The notes under the pieces: generated by a model
Told to the model about the DNA's origin: nothing
What the model saw: only the letters and a program-made list of their open reading frames with translations
Databases searched by the model: none
Assembly: GCA_031287855.1 (NCBI GenBank)
Contig: JAITSL010000034.1
Span: 1-64,000, forward strand
Source of the DNA: Candidatus Endomicrobiellum roisinitermitis
GTDB lineage: Bacteria > Elusimicrobiota > Endomicrobiia > Endomicrobiales > Endomicrobiaceae
Reading direction: 5' to 3'
Length of the DNA: 64,000 nt
Position numbers and translations under genes: made by a program
Shown: piece after piece, positions 19,995 through 30,300 of the stretch
Numbering within the stretch: position 1 is the first letter of the stretch
How the letters are laid out: each line of letters opens with the position of its first letter

Positions 19995-20414
19995 ATGAGC
20001 AGAATTATGGGGATAGATTATGGTTTAAAGCGTATAGGCATAGCCATGACAGATATTTTGCAAGTTGTTTCTAGTCCGTTTGATATAATTGAAAGCGTGT
20101 CTTTAAAAAAAGATGCTGCAGAAATTGTAAATATTGCAAAAAATAATGACGTGTCTTGTATAGTGGTTGGTCTTCCAATAAATATGAACGGCACAGAAGG
20201 CGAAATAGCAATGTCTGTGCGTAAAGTTGTAGAAGAAATTAAATTAATCTCAGATATTGGTGTTGCAACAGTAGATGAGCGCCTTACTACATCTCAAGCA
20301 GAAAGAATGTTAATTTGTGAAGCAAACGTGTCAAGGCAAAAACGTAAAGGGTTAAAAGACAAAATAGCCGCATCTCTTATTTTGCAGACTTATTTAGAAA
20401 TGCGATGTAAATAA
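19995..20414 (+). CDS. ruvX: Holliday-junction resolvase-like / pre-16S rRNA nuclease YqgF
   Basis: RNase H-fold protein of about 139 aa. The N-terminal GIDYGLKRIGIAMTD carries the catalytic Asp, IVVGLPINMNGTEG is the central family motif, and TVDERLTTSQAE provides the second acidic site. Essential for 16S rRNA 5' maturation in E. coli. The track begins at GTG (19986); ATG at 19995 gives MSRIMGIDYG, the usual start. It closely follows the hydrogenase operon and may be read through from it. Confidence 0.9.
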   Translation: MSRIMGIDYGLKRIGIAMTDILQVVSSPFDIIESVSLKKDAAEIVNIAKNNDVSCIVVGLPINMNGTEGEIAMSVRKVVEEIKLISDIGVATVDERLTTSQAERMLICEANVSRQKRKGLKDKIAASLILQTYLEMRCK

Positions 20415-20716
20415 GCTCTTTAAAGTTTTCCTAATACTCTTATAAAATCACTTAGCTTTATGCTGTAAAGGACTTAATGCATTTATATACTAAATGGTTA
20501 CAATGTAATAAACTCAAAACAAATTAATCCAAGTTTGTTAGAGGTTTTATATTGTATGGCAATCTGAGAAATAGCTCTATATCAATAATTTTAGATTTTA
20601 AATCAAAAAACCCATATGAATTAAATAGCTATAATAAAGCTCATGTAGACAACATGTAACTAAATATTTAGCGAAGGTGTTATGTCGCAAGATGTATTAT
20701 AATAGCAATTGTAGGG
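20415..20716. other. 302-bp spacer, no gene seen
   Basis: AT-rich. A perfect TATAAT stands at 20698-20703, too close to the next ATG and without a -35. A short inverted repeat (CATGTAGACAACATG, 20642-20656) is present. No conserved RNA structure recognised. Confidence 0.4.
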
Positions 20717-20926
20717 ATGTCAGAAAATCTTTATAATATAACCGTCATTAGAAATGACAAAGGCATAATACGTAGGATAGGTGCAAGTGATACAAAGTAT
20801 GAGAGTGTAGAAATGTTTTTGTCTAGAGGGACTAGGGGAAAAGCGTCAAGAAAATTGAGAGGACTTGCTGTTGATATAAAAAATGAAATAAACAAGGAAC
20901 TTAAGCAATTGTGGCTAAAAAAATAA
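20717..20926 (+). CDS. Small basic hypothetical protein before mltG
   Basis: 69 aa, Lys/Arg-rich, with no membrane segment and no family that I recognise. It begins SENLYNITVIRNDKG, carries a basic middle (RGTRGKASRKLRG) and ends KQLWLKK. It overlaps the start of mltG by 16 bases, which argues for a real, translationally coupled gene. Its Shine-Dalgarno is poor because GGG abuts the ATG. It could be a small nucleic-acid-binding protein; that is speculation from charge alone. Confidence 0.45.
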   Translation: MSENLYNITVIRNDKGIIRRIGASDTKYESVEMFLSRGTRGKASRKLRGLAVDIKNEINKELKQLWLKK

Positions 20927-21867
20927 AGATTTCTTTAATTGCACTTGTGCTTACAACACTCATTGTTATTTTTTCATCTGTATATTTATTACTTCCAGAT
21001 AGGCATATTACAATAGTGGTAAATCAAGGAGCAACATTTTTTTCTATAGCTAATCAACTTAAAGAAAATCATCTGATATTATCCAAAATATTATTTTTGA
21101 AATTGGTTAATTTTAAAAATGCAGGCAATAAGTTAAAAGCAGGTATCTATACTTTTTCTTGTAAAGACACTATGGTTACAATACTAAAAGATTTAATAAC
21201 AGGATCAAAAAATAGTATAAAATTTACAATTCCTGAAGGTAGTAATATTAAGCAGATAGCTCAAATAATATCTAAAAATATAAAAATTGATAAAGAGAAA
21301 TTTAATAAAATAGCAGTAATGAGAAACTTAGAAGGTTATTTGATGCCAGAAACATATTTTGTTGTTCCTGGAATGGGCGAAGAACAAATAATAGATATGA
21401 TGTACAATGAATTTAATAAGAAGATAACACCGGGCATGTTGCAAAGAGCAAAAGAAATAAGTATGAATTTTAAAGATATTGTAATTCTTGCATCAATTAT
21501 CGAAAAAGAGGCAGTAAAAGCTAATGAGAGGCCAATAATATCTGCAGTTTTTTATAATAGACTTAGAAAAAATATTAGATTGCAATCCTGCGCAACTGTT
21601 TTGTATGCTATGGGAATAAACAAAGAAAAACTCACTATAGAAGACACAAAGTTTAAGTCTCCCTATAATACATATTTGCATTCTGGTCTTCCGCCAGGTC
21701 CTATATGTAGCCCGGGGATTGCGTCAATAAAAGCTACATTATATCCTGCAAAGGTAAAAAGTTTGTTTTTTGTTTCTAAGGGTGATGGACAGCATCTGTT
21801 TGCAGATACTTTAAAACAACATAATAAAAATAAACAAGAAGTTTCTAGAAACAAAGAGGTCAATTAA
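20911..21867 (+). CDS. mltG: Endolytic murein transglycosylase MltG (YceG)
   Basis: Cleaves nascent glycan strands at the inner membrane and so sets their length. The single N-terminal membrane helix (SLIALVLTTLIVIFSSVYLL) is followed by a LysM-like region and the YceG catalytic domain with the Glu in ASIIEKEAVK, FYNRL, and the C-terminal SPYNTY, GLPPGPICSPG and FVSKGDGQHLF motifs. The GTG start overlaps the preceding small gene. 318 aa, normal. Presence of a working MltG implies peptidoglycan is still made. Confidence 0.92.
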   Translation: MAKKIKISLIALVLTTLIVIFSSVYLLLPDRHITIVVNQGATFFSIANQLKENHLILSKILFLKLVNFKNAGNKLKAGIYTFSCKDTMVTILKDLITGSKNSIKFTIPEGSNIKQIAQIISKNIKIDKEKFNKIAVMRNLEGYLMPETYFVVPGMGEEQIIDMMYNEFNKKITPGMLQRAKEISMNFKDIVILASIIEKEAVKANERPIISAVFYNRLRKNIRLQSCATVLYAMGINKEKLTIEDTKFKSPYNTYLHSGLPPGPICSPGIASIKATLYPAKVKSLFFVSKGDGQHLFADTLKQHNKNKQEVSRNKEVN

Positions 21868-21871
21868 TTAC

Positions 21872-23056
21872 ATGCAAGAAAAGAAAGTTTATTTGGATAA
21901 TAGCGCTACTACAATAGTAAATGCTGAAGTTATAAAAGAAATGGACCCGTACTTTTCTGACAAGTATGGTAATGCTTCAAGTATTCATTCTTTTGGGAGG
22001 CAAACAAAAGAAGCTTTAAATAACTCCAGAGAAAAAATAGCTTCTCTTTTAAACGCTAATGTAGACGAAATATTTTTTACAGGGTCTGGTACTGAGTCGG
22101 ACAATATCGCAATTTTTGGTATAGTAAACACTAAAGATAAAAAAGGTCATGTAATTACTACAAAAATTGAGCATCATGCTGTTTTGTATCCTTGTCAACA
22201 TCTTGAAAAAAATGGCTATAGCGTAACTTATCTTGATGTGGACAAAGAGGGGGTTATTTCTTTAAATGACTTAAAACAAGCTATTAGAGATGACACTGTT
22301 CTTGTAAGTGTGATGCATGCAAATAATGAGGTAGGAGCTATGCAGCCTATAGAGGAAATAGGAACCTACTTACAAACAATAAATGCAAATAGAAAAAATA
22401 AAGTTTATTTTCATACAGATGCAGTTCAAACAGCAGGGAAAGTTTGTTTAGATGTTAAAACATTAAAAGTAGATTTGCTTACAATGTCGGGGCATAAGTT
22501 TTACGCTCCAAAAGGTATAGGCGTTTTATATGTAAAAAAAGGAACAAAAATTAAACCTATAACTTTTGGTGGTAGTCAAGAAAATGCACTTCGTCCAGGT
22601 ACAGAAAATATTCCTTATGTTGTCGGTATTGCTAAAGCATTTGATATAGCAAATGCTAATTTGGAAGAAAATGATAAACATGTATTGTTTTTGAGAGAAC
22701 AGTTAAAAGAAGGAATTATAAAAAAAATTCCAGAAATAATAATTAATGGAAGTGGTAATAGGAGGGCTATTTCTAATATTTTAAATGTAAGTTTTAAGTA
22801 TATAGAGGGTGAAGCTTTGCTTGTAATGTTAGACATGTATGGTATAGCTGCTTCTACGGGATCTGCTTGTGCGATAGGGTTTGGTGGTTCACATGTTTTG
22901 CAAGCCATGTGTGTTGACCCTGTGTCTGCTCAAGGGGCTATAAGATTTTCTTTTGGACAGTATAATACCAAAGATGATGTTGATTATGTTTTAGAACAAT
23001 TGCCTAAAATTGTTGAAAAGTTACGTTTGATGTCGCCAGTGTATAAAAAATTTTAA
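21872..23056 (+). CDS. Cysteine desulfurase (NifS/IscS family)
   Basis: PLP enzyme releasing sulfur from cysteine for Fe-S cluster and tRNA thiolation. The N-terminus YLDNSATT, the cofactor region around MSGHKFYAPKGIGV (PLP lysine), and the persulfide Cys in TGSACAIG are present. 394 aa. It starts four bases after mltG. No IscU-type scaffold is adjacent, so the client pathway (H-cluster and other Fe-S proteins are abundant here) cannot be assigned; NifS and IscS types are not separated by eye. Confidence 0.92.
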   Translation: MQEKKVYLDNSATTIVNAEVIKEMDPYFSDKYGNASSIHSFGRQTKEALNNSREKIASLLNANVDEIFFTGSGTESDNIAIFGIVNTKDKKGHVITTKIEHHAVLYPCQHLEKNGYSVTYLDVDKEGVISLNDLKQAIRDDTVLVSVMHANNEVGAMQPIEEIGTYLQTINANRKNKVYFHTDAVQTAGKVCLDVKTLKVDLLTMSGHKFYAPKGIGVLYVKKGTKIKPITFGGSQENALRPGTENIPYVVGIAKAFDIANANLEENDKHVLFLREQLKEGIIKKIPEIIINGSGNRRAISNILNVSFKYIEGEALLVMLDMYGIAASTGSACAIGFGGSHVLQAMCVDPVSAQGAIRFSFGQYNTKDDVDYVLEQLPKIVEKLRLMSPVYKKF

Positions 23057-23120
23057 AATTAATTTGAATTCTAAGAATAACCAAAGAGAAAATACTGTTC
23101 TCGATGGGTGTTACAAAGTG

Positions 23121-23148
23121 TTGAAAATAACTAGAAATAAAGTACAAT
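23121..23148 (+). promoter_or_regulatory. Candidate promoter of the small membrane peptide and yajQ
   Basis: TTGAAA (23121-23126), 16-bp spacer, TACAAT (23143-23148). Start point near 23155, about 30 bases before the 32-aa peptide. Confidence 0.5.
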
Positions 23149-23183
23149 ATAAGTTCATGCTATTGCTAATGAGGAGGGAAGAA

Positions 23184-23282
23184 ATGTACATTGATTTAGC
23201 GTCAGACTGGCCAGCATACATATTTATGGCTTTATTTGTTTTTTTCTTTGTGTATATAATTATAAAAGGTAATGTTAAATAA
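23184..23282 (+). CDS. 32-aa single-span membrane peptide
   Basis: The track calls a 72-aa frame from 23064, but the coding signal starts at the ATG at 23184, directly after a strong Shine-Dalgarno (GAGGAGGG). The peptide is MYIDLASDWPAYI followed by one membrane helix (FMALFVFFFVYIII) and KGNVK. The upstream part of the track frame holds a promoter-like sequence instead. Small one-helix proteins of this layout often accompany larger membrane complexes, but no partner is adjacent, so function is unknown. yajQ follows 22 bases later. Confidence 0.6.
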   Translation: MYIDLASDWPAYIFMALFVFFFVYIIIKGNVK

Positions 23283-23304
23283 ATTGTGGTTTTTGAGGTG
23301 TTAA

Positions 23305-23802
23305 ATGGCTGATAAATTTTCTTTTGATATTGTTTCTGAAGTAAATATGATGGAAGTTGAAAATGCTGTTAATCAAGCACAAAAAGAGCTTTCAAATAGA
23401 TTTGATTTTAAGGGAAGTAAGTCTTCTATTGAGTTAAATAAGAATGATAAAAAAATTACTCTTGTTGCAGATGACGACTACAAAATGAAAGCTTTAAAAG
23501 ATATACTAGAAGGCCGTTTTGCAAAAAGGGGCATTTCTATAAAGTCTTTAAATTATAAAGCTCAAGAAAAAGCTTTTGAAGGATATATTAGGCAAGTTGC
23601 TGAAATTATTTCTGGACTTCCTTCAGATAAAGCTAAAGAATTGTCAAAGCTTATTAAAAATTCTAAAATAAAAGTTCAAACACAAATAGACAGCGCAAAA
23701 GTTAAAGTGATTTCTTCTAAAAAAGATGATTTGCAACAAGTAATAACTTATTTAAAAGAAATTTCTTTTTCTTTGCCTTTGCAGTTTACCAATTACAGAT
23801 AA
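23305..23802 (+). CDS. yajQ: YajQ-family nucleotide-binding protein
   Basis: 165 aa, the normal YajQ length, with two ferredoxin-like halves. FSFDIVSEVNMMEVENAV, SNRFDFKGSKSSIEL, DDDYKMKALKDIL and the end QQVITYLKEISFSLPLQFTNYR are characteristic. Some members bind cyclic di-GMP and act as transcription co-regulators; others bind tRNA or nucleotides. Cytoplasmic. Start ATG after GAGG. The neighbouring response regulator is broken, so yajQ may be the only signal-type gene left here. Confidence 0.9.
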   Translation: MADKFSFDIVSEVNMMEVENAVNQAQKELSNRFDFKGSKSSIELNKNDKKITLVADDDYKMKALKDILEGRFAKRGISIKSLNYKAQEKAFEGYIRQVAEIISGLPSDKAKELSKLIKNSKIKVQTQIDSAKVKVISSKKDDLQQVITYLKEISFSLPLQFTNYR

Positions 23803-23812
23803 GAAGTGAAAA

Positions 23813-24528
23813 ATGTCTGTAAGCAAAGATAAAATTTTAGTTGTTGACGATGAATAATTTATAAGAGAGCTTTTGATTGGGGAGTTTTCGAGTCTTTGGT
23901 TATGATCTTTTGGTTTGCTGTTGATGGACAAGATGCAATATCAAAGATCACTTCAGATAAAGTTAATATAGTAATTTCAGATATAAAAATGCCACAAGTT
24001 GACGTAACTACTCTTTTAAAAACTATAAAAGAGAAGTCTCCAGAAATTGAAGTTATAATAATGACGACATGCAACTATAGATAATGCATTATATGCTATG
24101 GATAGTGGGGAGTATGATTTTCTTCAAAAACCTTTTAATATAAATGAACTTTCTGCTTTAGTAGAAAAACTTTTTTCTATTTTTATATCTCTTCTTAGTC
24201 ACTGTTTGATTCTAAAAGAAGAGAATTATTCTGGTATATTTGACCCTGCAACTGAAATTAAGTGTATTTTAGTTTATCCAATGGTTTTTATTGGAAAGAT
24301 AATTGGTTGTTTAGTGTTTACAAAAACTTTTAATTATGCTACATTCGCTTAGTCAGATTTAAGGAATATTTTAGTGTTTGCATCTCAGCTTATACAATAT
24401 ATTAGCAATACCTAAGTTAGTATGAAGGGCTAAAAGTTAAAATTGCACAACTAAAGACTGCTCTTTTAGGTTTAGAAACTGCAAAAAAGGAAATCAAGTC
24501 TTTGAAAGAAATAAATTCATGTCTTTAA
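23813..24528 (+). pseudogene. Broken response regulator (receiver plus GAF-like part)
   Basis: Opens with ATG and a receiver-domain start (KILVVDDE), then an in-frame TAA where a glutamate is expected. Reading across frames recovers VDGQDAI, the phosphoacceptor region VISDIKMP, IIMTT, then after a one-base shift ATIDNALYAMDSG and LQKPFNINEL (conserved Lys). A GAF-like segment and a coiled-coil tail (TAKKEIKSLKEINS) follow, with further stops. Two short track ORFs (23896, 24098) are fragments of this gene. The final reading frame ends at 24528, overlapping the next start. At least two stops and two frameshifts; clearly dead. Confidence 0.85.
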
Positions 24529-25871
24529 AAAATCAAATTATTAATGTTGTTTGTGAAAAAATTGTTTTTCCTGGTCGTTCTCTTTGTAGGACTGAGGATG
24601 GTTTAGTTCTATTTACAGAATGGCTTTTACCAGCAGAAAGTGCAGAAGTTTTAGTTGTAAGAGATAGAAAGACTTATAGAGAAGGCATTTTAAAAAATGT
24701 TACTTTAAAATCCAAAGATAGAATTGACCCTAAATGTAGTTGCTTTGGCGCTTGTGGTGGATGTTGTTTTCAGAATATTTCTTATGAAAACCAATTATCT
24801 TTAAAGCAAGAATATTTAAAAGAACTTTTGAGTTTTACAGGGTTAACAGTTTCTAATATAGTGCCAAGTCCTTTGCAATGGCACTATAGAAATAAGATGG
24901 AGCTTAGTTTTTTTAATAATAACGACACTGTGGATTTAGGGCTTCACAAAAAGGGGAGTTTTAATAAGTATATTTCAGTACCTTGTTGTTTTATAGCTGA
25001 TGCAGATTTTGTTAAAGTTATAGACATTGTAAAAACTTTTGCTAAAAAGACCAAATTGCTAGCTTATGATAATAAAAAACATGAAGGTTTTTTTAGGCAT
25101 TTAGTTTTACGTAAAGCTCAAAATAATGGTCAGCTTCTTGTAAACATAGTTACAAATGAACTTAAAACAAATCAAGATATATTAAAGCCTATTGTAGAAG
25201 AACTTTCAACTTTTGTTGATGCTTTATACTGGACTATAAATTCTAAAAAATCAGATGATGTAAATTTAGACAGGTTAGTTTTATTACATGGAAGTCCGTT
25301 AATAAGGGAAAAGCTTAATGTTGGCAACAAAGACTTTTATTTCAATATATCTCCTTTTTCTTTTTTTCAAACAAACTCAAAAGCTACAGAGGTTTTATAT
25401 AATCAAGTTTTAAGACTTTTAAAACCTTCCAAAAATGATATATTGTTAGATCTCTATTGCGGAACAGGTGCTATAGGCTTGTCTATGGCCTATAGTGTTA
25501 AAGAGGTTATAGGTATAGACTTATTGCCTCAAGCAATTGAAAATGCTAAGGAAAATTTGATAATAAATAATATTAGTAATGCTCAATTTTTTGTTTCTAG
25601 TTGTCAGGATTGGGTTAATACAACAGAGTGCAAGTTTGACTTAATAGTTGTTGATCCCCCTCGTATTGGGCTTACAAAAGATGTTATTACTTTTTTGCTT
25701 TCTGGGCAAGCCAAAAGGATTGTTTATATTTCTTGTAATCCTTCTACCTTAGCAAGAGATTTGCAAATTATTATTGAAAGCGGTAAGTATAAGCCAACAG
25801 AAATTGTTTCTGTTGACGTATTTGCACATACTAGCCATTTAGAAATTGTAGTAGCGTTAGAATTAAACTAG
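24519..25871 (+). CDS. RNA (uracil-C5)-methyltransferase, RumA/TrmA family
   Basis: SAM-dependent enzyme making m5U in rRNA or tRNA. An N-terminal TRAM-like domain is followed by Fe-S cluster cysteines (CSCFGACGGCC), then the SAM-binding fold (DLYCGTGAIGL), DPPRIGL, and the catalytic Cys in VYISCNPSTLARDL with the base-acting Glu in HTSHLEIV. 450 aa. Substrate (23S U747/U1939 or tRNA U54) cannot be told. It begins inside the tail of the dead response regulator and leads a long co-directional run into the TolC, RND and Tad genes. Confidence 0.9.
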   Translation: MSLKNQIINVVCEKIVFPGRSLCRTEDGLVLFTEWLLPAESAEVLVVRDRKTYREGILKNVTLKSKDRIDPKCSCFGACGGCCFQNISYENQLSLKQEYLKELLSFTGLTVSNIVPSPLQWHYRNKMELSFFNNNDTVDLGLHKKGSFNKYISVPCCFIADADFVKVIDIVKTFAKKTKLLAYDNKKHEGFFRHLVLRKAQNNGQLLVNIVTNELKTNQDILKPIVEELSTFVDALYWTINSKKSDDVNLDRLVLLHGSPLIREKLNVGNKDFYFNISPFSFFQTNSKATEVLYNQVLRLLKPSKNDILLDLYCGTGAIGLSMAYSVKEVIGIDLLPQAIENAKENLIINNISNAQFFVSSCQDWVNTTECKFDLIVVDPPRIGLTKDVITFLLSGQAKRIVYISCNPSTLARDLQIIIESGKYKPTEIVSVDVFAHTSHLEIVVALELN

Positions 25872-25897
25872 TTTTTATGAATTGGAGATGTAAGTAA

Positions 25898-27334
25898 ATG
25901 AACAGAATAGTAAAGTTAGTGTTTGTTTTTTTGTTTTTTGTAGTCAATGTAAATGCGGATGTTTTAACTTTGGATGATTATTTGGAGTTAGTTTTAAAAA
26001 ACAATAATGAATTAAAATCCATACAATCAAACATTGATGCAGTTAAAGGAAAACTTGTTCAAATAGAAATAGTATACTCGTATTCTTTAAGTGCTGGGGC
26101 TAGTTATGCAGATGACAAAAGTGGTAGGCCTTTTTCTATACTTGGTAGGCCAGATGAAGTAAAAAATTTTGCTTATGATGCAACTGTAAATAAAATGTTT
26201 GGGTTTGGTACTGAAGTTTCTTTGGGGTTAAATGGTTCACATAGTGACTCTAATTTTACAAATGATGCTATGGATTGTAATGTTATTGATATAGCTCCAT
26301 TTGTAAAACTACAACAGTCTCTGTGGAAAGACATAAATGGCGGTTCTACAAAAGTTTCGATTGCAAAAGCTAAATCTATTGCAAAGTCAGCTTTATATTT
26401 ATCAGAGTATCAAAAACAAAATGCTTTGCTTAATGCAAAAATGGCTTATTGGAATTTATCTTATGCAAAAACAGTTGTGGATTTTAGAAAGAATGCTTTA
26501 TACAGACTACAAAAAATTTTAGAATGGAATCAAAAAAGATTTAATATGGATTTAGTAGAAAGATCAGATCTTTTACAATCTCAAGCAGCAGTAAAACTTG
26601 GAAATTTAAAGTTGAAAGATGCTTACGAACAAAAAAATAAAGCAAATAGAGCTCTAACCCAATTTTTGTCTATATCAGATGGGATAGTTAAGTACGATGT
26701 TGAAAAGTTTGAAGGCAAAGGAAAATCTTTTAATAGTGATTATGAACCTAAAAAAAATTGTACAAGGCTTGATGTTCTTTCTGGTTTAGAAGATGTAAAT
26801 AGTGCCATGTATGATCAAATCGCTAATAAAAAGAGTAGCGGAGCAGATTTGATTTTAAATGGACAATTTGCACTTAATGGATTAGATCAGGACTTTGAAT
26901 TTGTTAAAGATAACTTAACAAAAGCTAAAAGGCCTTCATACTCTTTGGGCTTGAGGTATAGGTTACCTTTAAATTTTAAATTAAGGAAAGTGTTAGATCA
27001 AGGTTATGAAGCAGCAAAAGTTTCGGCTCAAGAAAAAGCAAAATATTTGTCTGCTAAAGTAAATAATGATTGGCAACAACTTTTAGATGATTGGAATGAT
27101 GCGAAGTTGAAAAATACTCTTACTGTAGAAATAGAGGAAATACAAAAACAAAGAAAACAAGAAGACGAGATGTTGTTAAAAACAGGAAGGACAACAACTT
27201 ATTTAGTTTTGCAAACAGAACAAGCTTTAGACGATGCTACATTAAATGTTCTTGGGAGCGTTTTAGAGCTTATCAAAATATCTGAAACTGCAAAAACATT
27301 TTATGATTACAATTTTGAACTAAAAATAAATTAA
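25898..27334 (+). CDS. TolC-family outer-membrane efflux protein
   Basis: 478 aa with a signal peptide (VKLVFVFLFFVVNVNA) and the repeated helical pattern of TolC: LTLDDYLELVLKNNNELKS at the start and ATLNVLGSVLELIKI near the end. It would form a trimeric outer-membrane channel. Its partner is the RND permease 28 bases downstream. No periplasmic adaptor (MFP) lies in this cluster, which is unusual for a tripartite pump; the adaptor at 58.9 kb belongs to a second cluster. Confidence 0.85.
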   Translation: MNRIVKLVFVFLFFVVNVNADVLTLDDYLELVLKNNNELKSIQSNIDAVKGKLVQIEIVYSYSLSAGASYADDKSGRPFSILGRPDEVKNFAYDATVNKMFGFGTEVSLGLNGSHSDSNFTNDAMDCNVIDIAPFVKLQQSLWKDINGGSTKVSIAKAKSIAKSALYLSEYQKQNALLNAKMAYWNLSYAKTVVDFRKNALYRLQKILEWNQKRFNMDLVERSDLLQSQAAVKLGNLKLKDAYEQKNKANRALTQFLSISDGIVKYDVEKFEGKGKSFNSDYEPKKNCTRLDVLSGLEDVNSAMYDQIANKKSSGADLILNGQFALNGLDQDFEFVKDNLTKAKRPSYSLGLRYRLPLNFKLRKVLDQGYEAAKVSAQEKAKYLSAKVNNDWQQLLDDWNDAKLKNTLTVEIEEIQKQRKQEDEMLLKTGRTTTYLVLQTEQALDDATLNVLGSVLELIKISETAKTFYDYNFELKIN

Positions 27335-27362
27335 AAAGTATTACAGTTAGAGGAATAATATA

Positions 27363-30300
27363 ATGAATTTAGCAAAAATAGCAATTAAACGACCAACTTT
27401 TATAATGGCATTACTTATGGCATTTATTATTTTGGGAACAATTTCTTTAAATAAGCTTAGTGTTAGGATGTTCCCTGATGTGGAATTTCCGTATGTTTTA
27501 ATTATGACTGCTTATCCTGGCGCAGGCGTAGCAGAAATAGAGCAACTTGTTTCAAAACCTATAGAAGATGCTGTTAGTGGAGTTTCAGCTTTAAAGCACA
27601 TCAGTTCAATAAACCAAGATAACGTGTCTATAGTTTTTTGCGAGTTTCAACTTTCCAAAGATCCTGATATAGCAACTCAAGAAGTTAGAGATAAAATAGG
27701 GCAGATTAGGCTTAACTTACCTGACGATGTAAAAGAACCGGTGATAATAAAAGCAGATATTAATAGTCTTCCTATAGGAACTGTCAGTTTAAAAGCAAAA
27801 GGCCTTACTCCTAAACAAATGTATGATTTTGCTGATGATGTAGTTTCCAAAGATTTATCTCAAGTTTCTGGGGTGTCGCAAATAAACATTATTGGTGGCC
27901 AAAAGAGGGAAATACATATTAACGCAGATAAGAAAAAACTTAAAAATCATGAACTTACGCTTACATCTCTTGCAGCAAAAATTAAGTTAAACTCTTTAAA
28001 CATCCCTGCAGGAAAAGTAAATAGAGGAGTAAATGAAGTAGAGTTTAGAACTCTTGGTGAGTTTAAATCTATATCTCAAATTAACAATGTTGTTGTAAAT
28101 TTTTTGGGCAATGATAAACATGTTATAGTTGGTGACGTTGCTATAGTAGAAGATGGTGTTGAAAAAGAAGTTTCACGTGCAAGAATAGACGTTATAGAAG
28201 ATGGTAAGTTTGTTTCAGAACATGCTTTATTATTACAAATTTATAGACAGGCAAAAGGTAATGATGTAGCAATATCAAATGGACTAAAGAAAAAAATTGA
28301 GGAAGTTAACCAGAAGTATTTACAGTATGATGGTAGGCCTCAACTTACTATGATTTCTGATGCGGCCAATGGCGTAAGAATGAATATAGAAAATGTTAAA
28401 TCTACAATTATTGAAGGGATTTTCCTTGCAGTTGTAGTTGTCTATTTCTTTTTAGCTAGTTGGCGTTCAACTTTTATTACAGCACTTTCTTTGCCAAACA
28501 GCTTAATAGGCTCTTTTGTTTTTATGTATACTTTTGGGTTTAGTTTAAATGTGTTGTCTTTAATGGCATTGTCACTAGCTGTAGGCTTGTTAATTGATGA
28601 TGCTATTGTTGTTAGAGAAAACATTTTTAGGCATTACCAAAAAGGTGCAAACCCAATAAAAGCAGCTTTAGATGGCACAAATGAAGTTACTTTGGCCGTT
28701 ATAGCTACAACAAGCACTGTTGTAGCGGTATTTTTGCCTGTGGCTTTTTTAAGCGGCGTTATGGGACAATTTTTTAAAGAGTTTGGGTTAACAGTTGTTT
28801 TTGCTATGTTAATATCTATATTAGATGCTTTAACAATTGCACCTTTGCTTTCAGCGTACATGATTCCTGACCATAATGCTAAGAAAGTAAAAAAATGGAA
28901 AATCCAAGAAGTAGTAATTAAATTTTTTAGAAGTGTTACAGTAGATTGGTTTAATAAGAGTTTTAATGTTTTAGAGCATTCATACAAAAAATTGATTTCT
29001 TTTATTGTAGAAGCAAAAGTATTAGATTTTAAGTTTGGCAAAAATGGTAGACATTTTTCTGTAAGTTGGAAATTTGCTACTCTTATTATTGCTATATTTG
29101 TGTTTGTTTTTACTATAGGATTGTCGAAAAAATATCTAAAAGCTACTTTTATGCCTGCTGCTGAGTGGGGGGAATTTAATATTAATTTGCAAGCTAAACC
29201 TGGGACCTCTTTAGATCAGATGGACAAATATACTAAAGAAATTGAACAAATATTGATGAACGACCAAAATATAGAGCTTATTTCTGTGGCAGTAGGACAA
29301 AGTGGAATGTTTTCGCTTGCAAGTCAAGCAAGTATATATGTAAGGATGGTTCCTGCAAACTCTCACGGTGGATTTTTTGGACTTTTTGGTAAAAAAGAAG
29401 AAAAAGATACTCCTAAAAGAACTCGTTCAAGCTCACAAATGAAAGACTACCTTAGAGAAGTTTTTGAGGAAAAGTTTAAAGATGAGTTAGAAGTTTCTAT
29501 AGTAAGGCAAAGCGTTGGTGGTCATAGTGAAAGTGAATTTGTTATGCAACTCAATGGAGCTGATATAGATGTTTTATACGATGTTGCTCAAACTTTAATA
29601 AAAAGATTTAAAGAAATACCACATTTTGTAGATGTTTGTTCTAACTATAAAGTTGGCAAGCCCGAAGCGCAAATACAGATGGATCCTAAAAAGATGGAAG
29701 ATTATGGCGTAAGTTCTGTTGTTGTTGGTAACGAAGTTAGAGCTATGGTAGATGGAGTATTAGCTGGTAAGTTTAGAGAGCATGGTTTAGAGTACGATAT
29801 AAAAGTTATGTTTGCACAAGATCAACAAGACATTGCTCAAAATTTAGACGCCATTTATGTAAACAATGTAAACAATAAACTTGTGAAGTTAAAAAATGTT
29901 GCGTCTGTTAAAATGGCTCAAGGGCCTACGCAGATATTTAGAGAAGATAGAGTGCGCTATGTTTCAGTTGAAGGCAATCTTGCAGCAGGTGGAGCAATAG
30001 GTGAAATACAAACAGAAGCAATTAGAATATTTAATGAAGAAAAAACAAAACCAGAAAATTTAGAAAAATGGAAACATGTGTATTTTGGTCTTTCTGGGAA
30101 TGTAGAAGATATGGCAGAGATGTTTAAGAGTATTATTATTGCTGCAGGTTTATCTATAATATTTATCTTTATGGTTCTTGCAAGTTTATATGAATCCGTT
30201 ATTACCCCGTTTACAATTATGACAGCGCTTCCTCTAGCTATTATAGGTGGGCTTTTTGCTTTGCTTATTGCAAGGCAACCTATTGACATGTTTACACTTA

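Noticed and set aside
23064-23183. N-terminal half of the 72-aa track ORF
   Set aside because: It covers a promoter-like sequence; the strong Shine-Dalgarno points to ATG 23184.
28634-29041. Minus-strand 135-aa ORF within the RND gene
   Set aside because: Lies wholly opposite a well-supported RND permease, with no start signal.
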